From positions 104,310,682 through 104,374,681 of the forward strand of contig CM045762.1 in the NCBI GenBank assembly GCA_025200525.1: a stretch of DNA of 64,000 nucleotides, written 5' to 3'. The notes under the pieces were generated by a model. The model worked only from the letters and a program-made list of their open reading frames with translations, was not told the DNA's origin and did no database searches. Of this stretch, positions 33,961 through 45,109 are shown piece after piece. Each line of letters opens with the position of its first letter. Positions within the stretch are counted from its first letter, which is position 1. Origin of the DNA: Camellia lanceoleosa (lineage: Eukaryota; Streptophyta; Magnoliopsida; Ericales; Theaceae). The translations under genes were made by a program, and so were the position numbers.

Positions 33961-34565
33961 AGGAATGGGATTGAGGCCTTTGAATGTTATCGGAACGGAA
34001 AACCCAACCTAGTTGGCTGGAGATCCCAAGATCTAGGTTCAAAGGGACAACCTAATTTCGTGTAATGGATGAATCACTAAAGAGGTAAATCCTCTTGCCC
34101 ATTCCTTTGTACAGTGATAGCCGATGGGGGTAGAAGGTTAAGCTAATGCTTTTAATGACCTAAGTGATATGATAGTCAACCGGGGTATCATGAGATACCT
34201 TATATAGGTCACCTATGTAAGTGCGAAGTGGGGCCGCTTCTTTAAGAATTGGTAAGGCTGAATTCTTTAAAACCACTCACTGAACCAGGCTAGTGTTCCA
34301 AGGCCATATCGGACACACAAGTGAGAACAAGAACAATGGTTGGACTAACTCCTGTGTGAGGTCTATTGTCTTGGTTTACACAAATGGTAGAACAGTTCAA
34401 GACATCACGTTCACTGGTCAGCTAGTAAATCCGATAGGTTGTCACTACGAAAGGTTCAAGGCCAACAGCTACCTTTTCTGATGCAGGGTTAGTCTGTGTG
34501 CTCTCTCTCCGAGTCTTTATTGAACAGTGTCCGTTTCTAGAGTCATTCGGTCAATTTTTATTCAT

Positions 34566-34574
34566 GTGGGGGAT
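34566..34574 (+). other. Copia polypurine tract
   Basis: GTGGGGGAT lies directly before the TGTTGGA start of the 3' LTR, the usual copia arrangement. Confidence 0.7.
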
Positions 34575-35281
34575 TGTTGGAAAAAATGGATTTTTGGTGA
34601 CTTTAATTAAATATTAAGGTGGCTCCCAACCGTCTATTGTGATGGGTCCAAGTGAGTCTAGATACTTTGCAATGAGATCTTTACACCACAAATGGAATGG
34701 CAAAAAACCATTGAGAATTGAATGAGAATGAAGTTAGCTTCATGAAAGAGTTAATGGGGTTTGTAACTTCTACCTTTATTGCAGAGTTTAATAGTGCATT
34801 AATGGGATTTGTAACTCCTGCCTTTATTGTAGAGGTTAATGGTCCATTAGTGACCAGCCATAAAGACTGGAGGCTTCTCCTCTCTCCCCTATACATGTAT
34901 AAATTGAGACCCTCCTGTCAAGTCTCAAACACAGAAATTGTTTCTTCCATTCTTTAGTCACTTTGCTAAAAAGTTCCTATAGTGAGAGAGTGCTGCCATG
35001 GTTTTGTTCGCTAAGCTAGACAGAAAGTGCTTCTGCCGTAGTTGGTTTTGACCGTCGTATCCTGAGAGACAGTCGCCGGAATTTCTCAAGAACTTGACCC
35101 GTGAGGCGGCAAAATCTGTTTTAAGGAAATTGCTACCGTGCAGGCTTCGGTTTGCTTTCTTTACCATTTTATTGTATTGTGTATTTCTGTTGTAATTTAG
35201 TTGTAATTCTCAGCATGTGTTCTTGGAATATATATATATATATTTTTAATTTATTCGTGAATCGATTTATTTGATTTCACA
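34575..35281 (+). repeat. Copia 3' LTR
   Basis: Begins TGTTGGAAAAAATGG after the purine tract and probably ends at TTGATTTCACA (35281), about 707 bp. The right end is inferred from the CA terminus because no 5' partner exists in the window. Confidence 0.65.
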
Positions 35282-36144
35282 ATTTGAACAACATGGTAAT
35301 CGTTTAGAAACGAGCCATCGAACAAAAAAGAAAGGTTATAGAAAGGTTAGGAGAGTCAGAAAGCGGAGAGAAATGGTAAGGGGCGTCAAGTAGAGCAACA
35401 AATGGGAGTGTGTAGCGTCAAATATGAAAAAAAAAATTAAGTCGATCTAATAATCGTAGAGTTTTCATTTTATTGCATTTGTCTTCCAAAAAATGAATGG
35501 TCTATTTAAAAAAAATAAAATTAAAAAAAAAGTGTCATCTATTTTTTCGTAGACAAACTTCTCGTCTAAAATTGATGGAAGTATGTTTTAAGTGTAAATT
35601 AGAAAAATTTCAACCATTAAGTGCTAAAGTGAAAAAAAAAATATATATTTTAAGGATCAAAGTGAAAAATTATAAAACTTAAGGGGGCAAATTGTAATTT
35701 ACCACCATTAGAAACTATTAGCGTGTTTTATTTACTATTGATTAGAAAAGTATGTTGGAGAGATATTTTGTGAAAGAGCAATATTATACATAATTTACAT
35801 CATTTTCTCACTCTTAAACACAATAATATCATTTTTTCTTGTATCTAGGGTTGAGAAAATGAGATAATGTATAGAATTATTGTAGCATTTTCTTTTTCGA
35901 AATTTCTACAATTATTTTTTTCCTTTCCATTGTATTGCATTTGCATGGAACATTGTAAATAAAGAAATGAAAGAAACAAGCAAGTTGCAATCTTCAATTA
36001 ATCTAAGTGCCTCTCCATCCATTGTGGTGTGACTCCCTCCCCAAAAATCTGTTCCTTTCACTATTTCAGTCGAGAACCCCATTCCCATCCCGCTCATCAG
36101 ATTATTGTCTCTACCCATCATCAACCACTGACTTTTGTTTTTGG
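35282..36144. other. AT-rich spacer
   Basis: No coding frame and no bounded repeat were found. Confidence 0.4.
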
Positions 36145-37322
36145 GCAAACTTCACTTTACCCCCTATGGTTTTGGCCATTTGTGGATTATTCCCTTGACG
36201 TTCGAATATCACCACATAACCTCCATGCAGTTGATGAAGTAATGTGCACAGTTAACGCCTTTAATGGCAAATGTAAAAAGACCAATTTGCCCTTATATAT
36301 ATATATATCTAACCTTGTTTACCAATTTCACTTTCAACAGTCGTGCATCTGAGAAGAGGAAAGTGGAGTTGAACAAATTAGGTTTTCAAGCTGAGTTTGC
36401 ATTATGCTAATCCAAAATTATTCAATTACACTGAGTTCAAGCAAATCCAATGGCCCAACAAATTTGTGCTTCCAGGAATATATATATACAGATTACATAT
36501 AGGTTGGAAGGAAGAACAGAGAAAATATGTGTGTGTATACATATATGTATGTATATATGTATGTATAAGTTTGTGTGTATATGTGTATGTATATTATGTA
36601 TATATATGTATGTATATCAGCATTCCAAGTGCTATGGGTTGTTTCCAGGAGTGCTCATTTGTTTTGGGTTGTGACAGCGGCGGTCATGGTCTCGCCGGTG
36701 GTACGACCTGTTCTTGGAATTCTCCGGTAATGGTGTTGTGACTGGTTTATCATTGGTGGTGTTGGTCTCTGGTTTGTCGTTTGTTCATGAGTATCCCGAC
36801 GATGCTGGATTTATCTCTAGTGTCGCTATTACAGTGAGTGTGAATGTGAGTGCTGTAACGTAGTATAGTGAGTTCGATGATCTCGTGAGCTACGGCTGGC
36901 GACATGTAGATAATGTGTGGGTTTTTTGTTTTGCGGTTGTCGTTCATGGCTTCCAGCGTGTATTGTCAATGGGTTCTCACTAAGTCGCCAATTTTGGCGA
37001 TAGGCATCTGATCGTGTTCTACGGTGAAGATGTTGGCTACCTTGCCGGAGTTTGTTTGCCTCTCTCTCTAGCCTAGAGAGAGAATGATGGTGTTAACGGG
37101 TGTGAGATTTGGGGGCATTTTGGTCTTTTAATTGTGAGGGAACATCATCAGTTCATGCCCGATTGCACCACACTCATGTGTACTGCACAACCAGTTAGAA
37201 TAGATGGAAAAGCTAATTGTACACATTACACCATCAATCACAGGGAGTTATGTGGTGATATTCGAAAATTAGGAGGATAATCCACACATGGTCTAAACCA
37301 TAGGGGATAAAGTGAAGTTTGC
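36145..37322. mobile_element. Long-TIR element, Mutator-like (about 1.2 kb)
   Basis: The left arm GCAAACTTCACTTTACCCCC...CCTATGGTTTTGGCCATTTG is matched by the reverse complement of the right end (ATGGTCTAAACCATAGGGGATAAAGTGAAGTTTGC). The inverted match continues with gaps for about 150-200 bp (CGAATATCACCACATAAC; AAAGACCAATTTGCCC). Arms this long are typical of Mutator-like elements. The interior has a (GTAT)n microsatellite at about 36527-36617 and a GC-richer segment, 36650-37080, of unknown origin. No 9-bp duplication is evident. Confidence 0.65.
36527..36617. repeat. (GTAT)n/(GT)n microsatellite
   Basis: Imperfect GTAT and GTGT units; the reading frames here are artefacts of the repeat. 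Confidence 0.85.
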
Positions 37323-37749
37323 TCATTATTTCTTTTTTTTCTATCCTTTTTCTTTTGTGAATAAAATTTCTTGACCTATATGTTCAGTATCAAAATTACT
37401 TCTTCTTCTGAGTAGAAAAATTTATTGTCTCTGCCTCTGTTTCGGCAACGAGCAACAAAGCTGGATTTTTTTTCCCCCTCTCTATGCATAAATTTTCTTT
37501 CATCTATATAGTACTTTTTGAGTGTGAATAAAAATTGTCAGTCCTTCAGTCCCACGATGAACGCAACATTGACTATTTTCTTGTTCCATGTGCAAATAAA
37601 AGTTGTTGGTTATGAGCAACAACGCTGACTTTTTTTTCTTGCATATTTTGTTTTTCAAATAAATGAAAATTCTTGATCTAAGAGTGAGATTAAATTCATT
37701 GAAGAGAAATTGAGCGCAATGCCTGGACTCTAACAAGCTTAAAAGTTAA

Positions 37750-37920
37750 TGCAGTGTTTGGTTGGGGATTTGAAAAGAAATTTAGAAAAAAAGAAAAGAA
37801 AAGAAAAGGAAAGATATGTGTGAAACTAGGTGAAATATAAGTATAGTTTATTCATATTTTATCTACATTTTCCATTTTCTTTTTCAAATCCCTCCTCAAA
37901 TCTCCCAACCAAATGCAGCA
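37750..37920. mobile_element. Harbinger-type MITE, 171 bp
   Basis: The ends TGCAGTGTTTGGTTGGG and the inverse of CCCAACCAAATGCAGCA form imperfect TIRs that extend through GATTTGAAAAGAAA. Flanked by TAA on both sides (37747-37749, 37921-37923), the duplication type of the PIF/Harbinger superfamily. AT-rich and non-coding. Confidence 0.75.
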
Positions 37921-37923
37921 TAA

Positions 37924-38808
37924 GAGTTGATTGATTTAATTCAATATATATATACATAAGAATAACAACACCAATTAAGTTTAGGTGTAGAGGAGGGACT
38001 TCACAAGTGTGCGCCCACATGATGATGCATCAACGACTGACTTGAAGATTTTGAGCAACACGCAATTGACTAGCTAGTTTGGGAGAGGGTTGGAGAATAA
38101 TTAGAATTGAATTGAATTGAATTATTAGGAGCTTCCCATTCTTCATATTATTCTTCACTGTTTCGGCACATCCCATGCCATGTCATGGGTCTATCACCTA
38201 TCTCCCTCATCTTTCTTAGGTTTCATTCTTTTGTAACTATATTGCATTCATCAATGCCTTCTAGTTACATAGTAATTTCTATTCACAATATAGATCAGTT
38301 CTCTATACATGGAATTGCATTGCATTGCTATATTATTCCAAGTACACGAGTTTTGTTTTGTTAATGAATGTTGTGTAAGGGTTGCTGCTTCTCGTTAACA
38401 TGCTTAAATAAGAATAATTCTATTTATAAAAAAACGTTACAATAATGTTGCGGCAATGTCAATTAAAGAATTACTTCGATCAAAAATTTTGGACCTCAAT
38501 AAAAAGAAAGTCAATAAAAGTTATGGGTTCAAATCCTTTGGTGTGTGGGTATTATTTCATATATTTGCTGGATATTTCTTTTATTTATTATTTTTTTATC
38601 ATTATAATTGTAATTTATTGGGTTTCATCATAATATCATATATGAACCAAATAAAAAAAAAAATTATGATAATCTCATTTTCATAAATAAAGTTATTTTC
38701 AATAATAATTTATTTTAAAATTAAAAATTCATATTAATAAATTTGGATCATTATATATATTACAATAATTTTATGAATGTGAGTAATCAATGAGGGTAAT
38801 GCTATGTT
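37924..38808. other. AT-rich spacer
   Basis: No supported gene; short open frames here are Phe/Tyr/Ile-rich and composition-driven. Confidence 0.4.
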
Positions 38809-39368
38809 TAGGGATAGCAACAAGTAGGGTATGGGTCGGAGGCCTCCACACCTCCACCCCTCCCCAATTTAATTGCTTGCCCCCACACCGACCCGATCCT
38901 CATGAAACTCTCTCCCACGCAAATCCAAACCTGCAAATATAACCCCCACCTTCAGTCCTATCTGATCCGCAACATAATAAGAAATTTAACAATAATATTA
39001 AAATTTAATAATTAAAATGTTATTTATAATTAAAAAATATATTATATATTGTACATATATTAAAATTATATTATATTTATAACATAATAAAACTCATTAG
39101 ATATTTTATATATATTTTATAAAAATTCAACAATATATTATGCATATATTACATATACATGTAATATTGTTATTTATTTATTACTATATTCATGGGTTTG
39201 GTGGGTTTCGGTAAAAAAATATTATCCTCCACCCCCAACTATAACTCAATTGGGTTTTTCAAAAACTTTCTCAAATCCGAACCTACCCTATTCAATCCCT
39301 TCAAATCCATCCAATTAGGGTCGAAGGGAGTCGGAAACCTAGCAAATCGAGGCATTTTTTCATCCGTA
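38809..39368. mobile_element. hAT-type non-autonomous element, 560 bp
   Basis: Ends TAGGGATAGCAA and the inverse of TTTTTTCATCCGTA. The flanking 8-bp sequences GCTATGTT (38801-38808) and GCTGTGGT (39369-39376) agree at 6 of 8 positions, the duplication length of hAT elements. The GGGTTTGGTGGGTTTCGG-like interior is a style known from plant hAT MITEs. No transposase. Confidence 0.6.
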
Positions 39369-39539
39369 GCTGTGGTATACATGTTTGTGCCATATGTAAG
39401 TTATGATATTTGTGAGGCTCATTACCAGAAATGTCATAACTCAATCTTATGAGATTCTCAACAAAAAAAAAAGAGTTATAACCAAATACCACATAAAATT
39501 AACAAAAGAGTTCTTTGATCATAACTAAAATCACAATGA

Positions 39540-40348
39540 GCACATTTGGGAAGTTGACTATTTTAGTTGCATTTTTGACTATTTTAATGTGGTCAAAAAA
39601 AATTATGTTTGGAAAGATAGTTAGCTGTTTTGTTTTTTATTTTTTATAGTTGATTTGATGGTTGTGAGAGAAAAAATAAAATAATTATCTTTTGGATGTG
39701 ACATTTTGTCTTATTAACTATTTTAACATATTTTGTCTTTATTGACTATTTTAATCCAAAAGCTTCATTCCAAACCGAGCAAATATATATAACCAAGTTA
39801 TAATCAGGTCCAAATTAAAATCTCAATAATTTATAACCAAATATTATAAAGATCATAATTAGGGTGCATATGTTATATGCTGCAATAAATTTTCCCAACC
39901 AATGAATGTACAAGTAATTGAAGTTTGTTCATCAATATATTGGGGGAAGATAGTTAATTTTTTTGACTATTGTAATCAAGTAATTGGCTTTTTGACTATT
40001 TTAACTTCACTAAAAAAGTTATGTTTTGGAAGATAGCTGGCTTTTTTTAATAATTTTTTTTATAATTTTTTTCCCCGTAGTTGGTTTGATGGTTGTAAGA
40101 GAAAAAGTGAAATACTTATATTTTAAATGTGATGTTTTGTCTTATTGACTATTTTAGTCTATTTTGTCTTTATTTACTATTTTAACCCAAAACCTTCCTC
40201 CCAAGCAGGACCAATGTGTATAACCAAATCATAATCAAGTCAAAATAATCTCAAACCAAATATCATAAAAATCATAATTAGAGTGCATATTTTATCGGCC
40301 CTAATAAAATTTCCTGATTAATGAATGTACAAGTGATTGATGTTTGTT
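39540..40348. repeat. Segmental tandem duplication, about 0.4 kb unit
   Basis: The segment from about 39545 to 39948 is repeated from about 39965 to 40348. Shared words in order include TTTTTGACTATTTTAA, TTATGTTTGGAA/TTATGTTTTGGAA, TTGATGGTTGT, GACATTTTGTCTTATT versus GATGTTTTGTCTTATT, and AATGAATGTACAAGT. The second copy is cut by the CACTA insertion at 40349 and resumes at 43775 (AATCAATATATTGGG). Confidence 0.8.
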
Positions 40349-40605
40349 CACTACAACATATAAGAGTTTTGAACCAAACCAATTTGTTCTCTTCGCTTTG
40401 AACCGATCAGAAGTTGATTTCGACGCTTCTTTCGTCATTTCCACCATTCAAGGTCGATTCCCCTTGAGTTTCTCCCAAGGTTAGTTCACTTTTCCCTGGG
40501 TTTCAACTTTCTTTGACTTTTTCTCTCTCCTAGGGTTTAACTTGGTCAAAGTTTCACTATTTTCCGCATTTTTCCACATTTTTTATTCTTTTGCATCTAT
40601 TTCAG

Positions 40606-41700
40606 ATGGTAGACGATGTCCCACATGACGGGGGCTTCCCCACGTTCCTTCCGGTAGAGTTTCCAGCAGACTTCGAGGCCGAGCCTGAGGTTGAGCCCGA
40701 GCCACTACCGCCGAGCATCTGCCCATTCGATCCAACGAGGTATCACCCCGAGACACACATAGTACCAGTTGTAGGAGGCATCAAGGCCTTCACTGATTTT
40801 GCCAAGGACGCGCCAAACGACCTCCTACTAAGAGAGCCCATGTCCCATTTGTCGGCCATAGCCGTAGAGGTACAAACTTCGCTTTTCTGCATTACCACCT
40901 TTAACTGCTGCATTTCTTGCACTATTTTGATCTGATTGCATCGCATGCCTTGATCTGACTGTATTCCACACACTGCTGCTTCACATTCAACTGTACTTCA
41001 TACCTCATCGCTTTGCATTCAACTGTACTTCATACATCACTGCTTTGAATTCGACTATACTTTCAATTGTACTTTACACCTCACTTGATCTAATTGCATC
41101 ACATGCATTAACATAGGATGGAACCTGCTCCTTCCGAGGTTACGGTACCACGATAGCTCGAGATTGGTACGACGAGCTTCCAGCCGGGGTCTGTGACATC
41201 ATTGATGGGACCGGCTTCGGTCTATTTTGCTCCAGTTTAACACGGGTCACAGTGAGCCACCCTCTCTTAAGGGGTCTTGTGGAGAGGTGGTGGGATACCA
41301 TCAGCTCCTTCCACTTCTCCTCCACGAGGGAGATGACGATGACTTCCTACGACTTCGCCATGATCACCGGCTTAGATGTAGAAGGTGATCTGATCCTTCT
41401 CGATCGTGACATAGGAAAGTGGGAGGCTGCATGGGCCACACTACTCGGGGCACAGCCACCGACACTTCCGGCAGGCATGGTCAAAAATAGCTGGTTTGAG
41501 TTTAGAGGAGTTGAGCCCGAGACTGTTGAGTAGACTAAGCAGTACACCAGGGGCTTTCTCATGTTCCTCTTCGGTACCACCTTGTTCTCGAACAGGTGGA
41601 ATACCTTAGGTTTGTATCTGCTGAGTGCATTGGTGGTCTTCAATGAGTCCCGTTTCTGATCGGGTAGCCGGTCTTACCACTCTATATGGATACATGAGTT
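40606..41700 (+). pseudogene. Plant mobile domain (PMD) gene fragment, left arm
   Basis: Exon 1 (ATG 40606 to about 40869) encodes an acidic, Pro-rich start (MVDDVPHDGGFPTFLPVEFP) and VVGGIKAFTDFAKDAPNDLL. It is joined through a GT-AG intron (about 40870-41116) in phase 0 to exon 2 from 41117: DGTCSFRGYGTTIARDWYDE, then LLRGLVERWWDTISSFHF, REMTMTSYDFAMITGLDVEG. That is the core of the plant mobile domain (Pfam 'aminotransferase-like, plant mobile domain', PF10536), known from MAIN/MAIL1 and from many plant transposons. A TAG stop is at 41531-41533 and homology continues in other frames to about 41745. Cellular PMD proteins act in silencing and gene regulation; here it is a captured, broken copy. 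Confidence 0.8.
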
Positions 41701-41751
41701 TGACCTCTCGGATGTGCGGGACCTTGATCGTGACTCTTGGCGAGCCCGAGG

Positions 41752-42059
41752 TACGCACTTAGTTCTTTTCGCTTCTGCTTTTGCCCAAGATTTCTGCTTT
41801 TACATTTGTGCAACACATGTACTTTTGCATCCTCTCAGACTTCATACACTATATGCTTCTTTCCGATTTTCAATCTACTCACGCATCAGACAGCACACTA
41901 CACACTGCACACACAAAGTCTAATCTTTGCTCTAGACTTGCATGTTTAGTATTGTATCAAGGCCCGCTCAGATTTTCTATACTTTGTTCATACACTGTAT
42001 TGATCACATTTCCTTACAAATGAGCAAAAATCAGAACTGAAAAGGGGAACTAAGTTGCG
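41752..42059. other. Spacer (loop) between PMD arms
   Basis: About 310 bp of unique AT-rich sequence between the two inverted arms. It holds short CACACTGCACACAC-like words but no coding capacity. Confidence 0.7.
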
Positions 42060-42064
42060 ATTCT

Positions 42065-43195
42065 CCGGGCTCGCCAAGAGTCAGCCGATCAAGGTCCCGC
42101 ACATCCGAGAGGTCGAACTCATGTATCCATATAGAGTGGTAAGACCGGCTCTGCCCAGTCGTAGAACGGGACTCGCTGCAGCACCACCAATGCACTCAGT
42201 AGATACAAACCTACGGTATTCCACCTGTTCGAGAACAAGGTGGTACTGAAGAGGAACATGAGAAAGCCTCGGCATCGCTTCACCGCTCAATAGCCTGCTC
42301 AACTCTTCTAAACTGCTCCTCAAACCAAATTTCGACCATGCTCGGAAGTCGGTGGTCAGGTGCCCGAGTAGTGCAGCCCACGCAGCCTCCCATTCTCCCA
42401 TGTCACGATCGAGAAGGATCAGATCACCTTCTACACCTAAGCCGGTGATCATGGCGAAGTCGTAGGAAGTCATCGTCATCTCCCTCGTGGAGGAGAAGTG
42501 GAAGGAGCTGATGGTATCCCACCACCTCTCCACAAGACCCCCTAAGAGAGGGCGGCTCACTGTGACCCGTGTTAAACTGGAGCAAAATAGACCGAAGCCG
42601 GTCCCGTCGATGATGTCACAGACCCCGGCTGGAAACTCGTCGTACCAATCTCAAGCTGTCGTGGTACCGTAACCTCGGAAGGAGCAGGTTCCATCCTGTG
42701 TTAATGCATGTGATGTAATTAGATCAAGTGAGGTGTAAAGTACAATTGAAAGTATAGTCGAATTCAGAGCAGTGATATATGAAGTACAGTTGAATGCAAA
42801 GCGATGAGGTATGAAGTACAGTTGAATGTGAAGTAGCAGTGTATGGAATACAGTCAGATCAAGGCATGCGATGCAATCAGATCAAAATAGTGCAAGAAAT
42901 GCAACAATTAAAGGTGGTAATGCAAAAAAGCGAAGTTTGTACCTCTACGGCTATGGCCGACAAATGGGACATAGGCTCTCTCAGTAGGAGGTCGTTTGGC
43001 ACATCCTTGGCGAAATCAGTGAAGGCCTTGATGCCTCCCGCAACTGGTACTATGTGTGTCTCGGGGTGATACCTCGTCGGATCGAATGGGCAAATGCTCG
43101 GCGGTAGTGGCTCAGGCTCAACCTCGTGCTTTCGACCTCATCTTTGAAACTCTACCGAAGGAACGGAAGCCCCATGGGACATCGCTCACCATCTG
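42065..43195 (-). pseudogene. PMD gene fragment, right arm (inverted copy)
   Basis: Read on the minus strand this is a near-duplicate of the left arm. Exon 1 lies near 43195-42940 (start region shortened by indels, then RYHPETHIVPVAGGIKAFTD). Exon 2 begins near 42692 and has LLGGLVERWWDTISSFHF, REMTMTSYDFAMITGLGVEG and DLILLDRDMGEWEAAWAALL. The frame stays open longer than in the left arm and reaches TTLYGYMSSTSRMCG near 42110. By eye the arms differ by scattered substitutions and small indels, roughly 90% or more identical, so they pair well as RNA. Confidence 0.8.
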
Positions 43196-43799
43196 AAATA
43201 GATGCAAAAGAATAAAAAATGTGCGAAAATGCGGAAAATAGTGAAACTTTGAACAAGTTAAACCCTAGGAGAGAGAAAAAGTCAAAGAAAGTTGAAACCC
43301 AGGGAAAAATGAACTAACCTTGGGAGAAACTCGAGGGGAATCGACCTTGAATGGTGGAAATGACGAAAGAAGCGTCGAAATCAACTTCTGATCGGTTCAA
43401 AGCGAAGAGAACAAATTTTTTGGTCTGTAAAAGTGAAAATTTTGTTGCAAAATATATTTATACATCAATTTCTATTGTCGTGAAGATTGTCGCTAAAAAG
43501 CCGTCTCGAAAAGTAAAAAACAAGGCTTTTAGTGACAAAATTTTAAAAATATATAAATAGACTTTTAGAAATAAAATAATTTGGTTTCAAAATGGTTTAT
43601 TTTTTTAGACAAAAAATTTGGTCCTAAAAGGATAATAATTCATCACTAATGTTCAATTTTCATTACTAAAAATATAATAACGATATTTTTTGTAACAAAA
43701 ATATTTGGTCCCTAAAAAATAATTCCCTAAATTTTGGTATCTAAAGCCTTAATTTTTTTTTTTTGTTGGTAGTGGTTAATCAATATATTGGGAGACTTA

Positions 43800-44230
43800 C
43801 ATGTAGGTCCTAATATGTGGACTTATTGTCGAATAGGTCCTATGATAATTAAAGACTTTTTCCATCAAACTCTATTAAAAAACGTTACTAATTAATAATT
43901 TTCAGCAACAGTTTAAAAATTGTCACAAAAAATATCAGTAATTATAAGTTTTAGCAACAGTTTAAAAAAACTGTCACAAAAAAAAAAAAAAAAAATCACT
44001 AATTTTTAACTTTCAGCGACAATTTGAAAAATTCGTCACAAAAAACGTCGCTAATTGTAAGATTTAGAGACACTTTATAAAATTCGTGGCAAAAAAAGTT
44101 ACTAATTATCAATTTTTAACGATGATTTTATTAGAAATTATTTTCAACAGAATTTGATAGAAATTAAATCCAATTATTATAACTTATTGGTAGTTTACCC
44201 CAATATATTTAGAAGACTTGTGAACAAAAT
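43800..44230. mobile_element. Possible small TIR element
   Basis: The left part AATAGGTCCTATGATAATTA...CATCAAACTCTATT is matched with roughly 70% identity by the inverse of the right part (AACAGAATTTGATAGAAATT...AATTATTATAACTTATT). The interior repeats AGCAACAGTTTAAAAA and its complement. The borders are not firm and no duplication was identified. Confidence 0.4.
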
Positions 44231-44389
44231 TGGTAGAAAATTCCAATCAGTGAATAGTGGGTAGAATAAGTACCATGGAGCGCACATGTCATGTGATAAT
44301 GAAGATTGGCATGTATTGAACAAGAACAAGTAGGGATGGAATAATTACCAAGCAAACAAGTATTATATTGGAATAGTTGGTCTTCGGAT

Positions 44390-44750
44390 CACTACAAAAA
44401 AATTTGTTTTTTGCGACGGCAAAACGCTGTCGCAAATACCCCAAATGCTGTCTCAAAAGGTTTTTGCGATGGTAAAATGATTTTTTGCAACGGCAAGTGG
44501 GGGTCGCAACAAAAGGGGTTGCAAAAGGGTTTTAGCGACGGCAAGTGCCGTCGCCTTTGCTTTTGCGACGGCAAATTTTTTTCGCCAATAATGGATGAAA
44601 ATCTGAGTTTTTTGCGACGGCACGGTATTGCCGTTGCTAAAAGGGTTTTTTGCGACGACAAAAATACCGTCGCTAAAGGCCTTATTTTCAATTATATTCC
44701 CTACCTTTTACGACAGTATAAGTGCCGTCGTAAAAAGTCCAACATATAAA
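44390..44750. mobile_element. CACTA-type left end, GCGACGGC subterminal repeats
   Basis: Starts CACTACAAAAAAATTTG, then carries many copies of TTTTGCGACGGCAAA and its complement in both orientations up to about 44735. No matching TAGTG end followed by GAT (the left flank) was found to the right, so the element is truncated or extends under later insertions. If it extends past 45.3 kb it would include the HD-Zip exon. Confidence 0.65.
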
Positions 44751-45109
44751 ATTAAAATACAAATTAAAAATTTTTAAAAAAAATTAAAAAAAAAACATGT
44801 AATAAAATTATTAAAAATATGAAAATGACCTGTACTAAATGAAAAATAACTATAAAAAAAAAACCAATAATTATATAATAATATAAAAAGTCCAATATAT
44901 AAATAAAAATTCATCCATAATTAAAAAGCAAGTTATATTCTAACATTAACAATTCCATCTTCTATTCAAATGTAAAATACCACTAAAACACTACAACATA
45001 AAAACAAAGCCCAGGGCAAAAAAAAAAAAAAAAAAAAAAAGGGAAGAAAAAAAGATGTACATAAGATGGTCACTAGCTACATTAATACTAGAATTGCTTT
45101 AATTACATA

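Larger units (their letters stand above)
32220..35281 (+). mobile_element. 5'-truncated Ty1/copia retrotransposon
   Basis: Contains the hinge, reverse transcriptase, RNase H, purine tract and 3' LTR of a copia element of the Tnt1/Tork style. No gag, protease or integrase is visible upstream, and no 5' LTR resembling TGTTGGAAAAAATGG is found. Several stops and shifts; inactive. Confidence 0.85.
40349..43774. mobile_element. CACTA element carrying an inverted-repeat PMD gene
   Basis: A 3,426-bp element: left end CACTACAACATATAAG, right end TTTTGTTGGTAGTG (one extra G in the terminus), flanked by GTT (40346-40348, 43775-43777). Subterminal words with GTCGCTAAAAA lie near 43490. Almost all of the interior is one large palindrome. 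The left arm is about 40370-41751, the right arm about 42060-43430 (inverted), with a spacer of about 310 bp. The arms carry the same plant-mobile-domain gene fragment. No transposase is present, so it moves only with help from an autonomous CACTA element. Confidence 0.88.

Noticed and set aside
39192..39452. 86-residue plus-strand frame
   Set aside because: It lies inside the hAT-type element and crosses its right end; composition is that of the repeat.
44989..45000. CACTACAACATA as another CACTA left end
   Set aside because: No subterminal repeats follow, and an A-tract and the HD-Zip 3' region come next; treated as chance.
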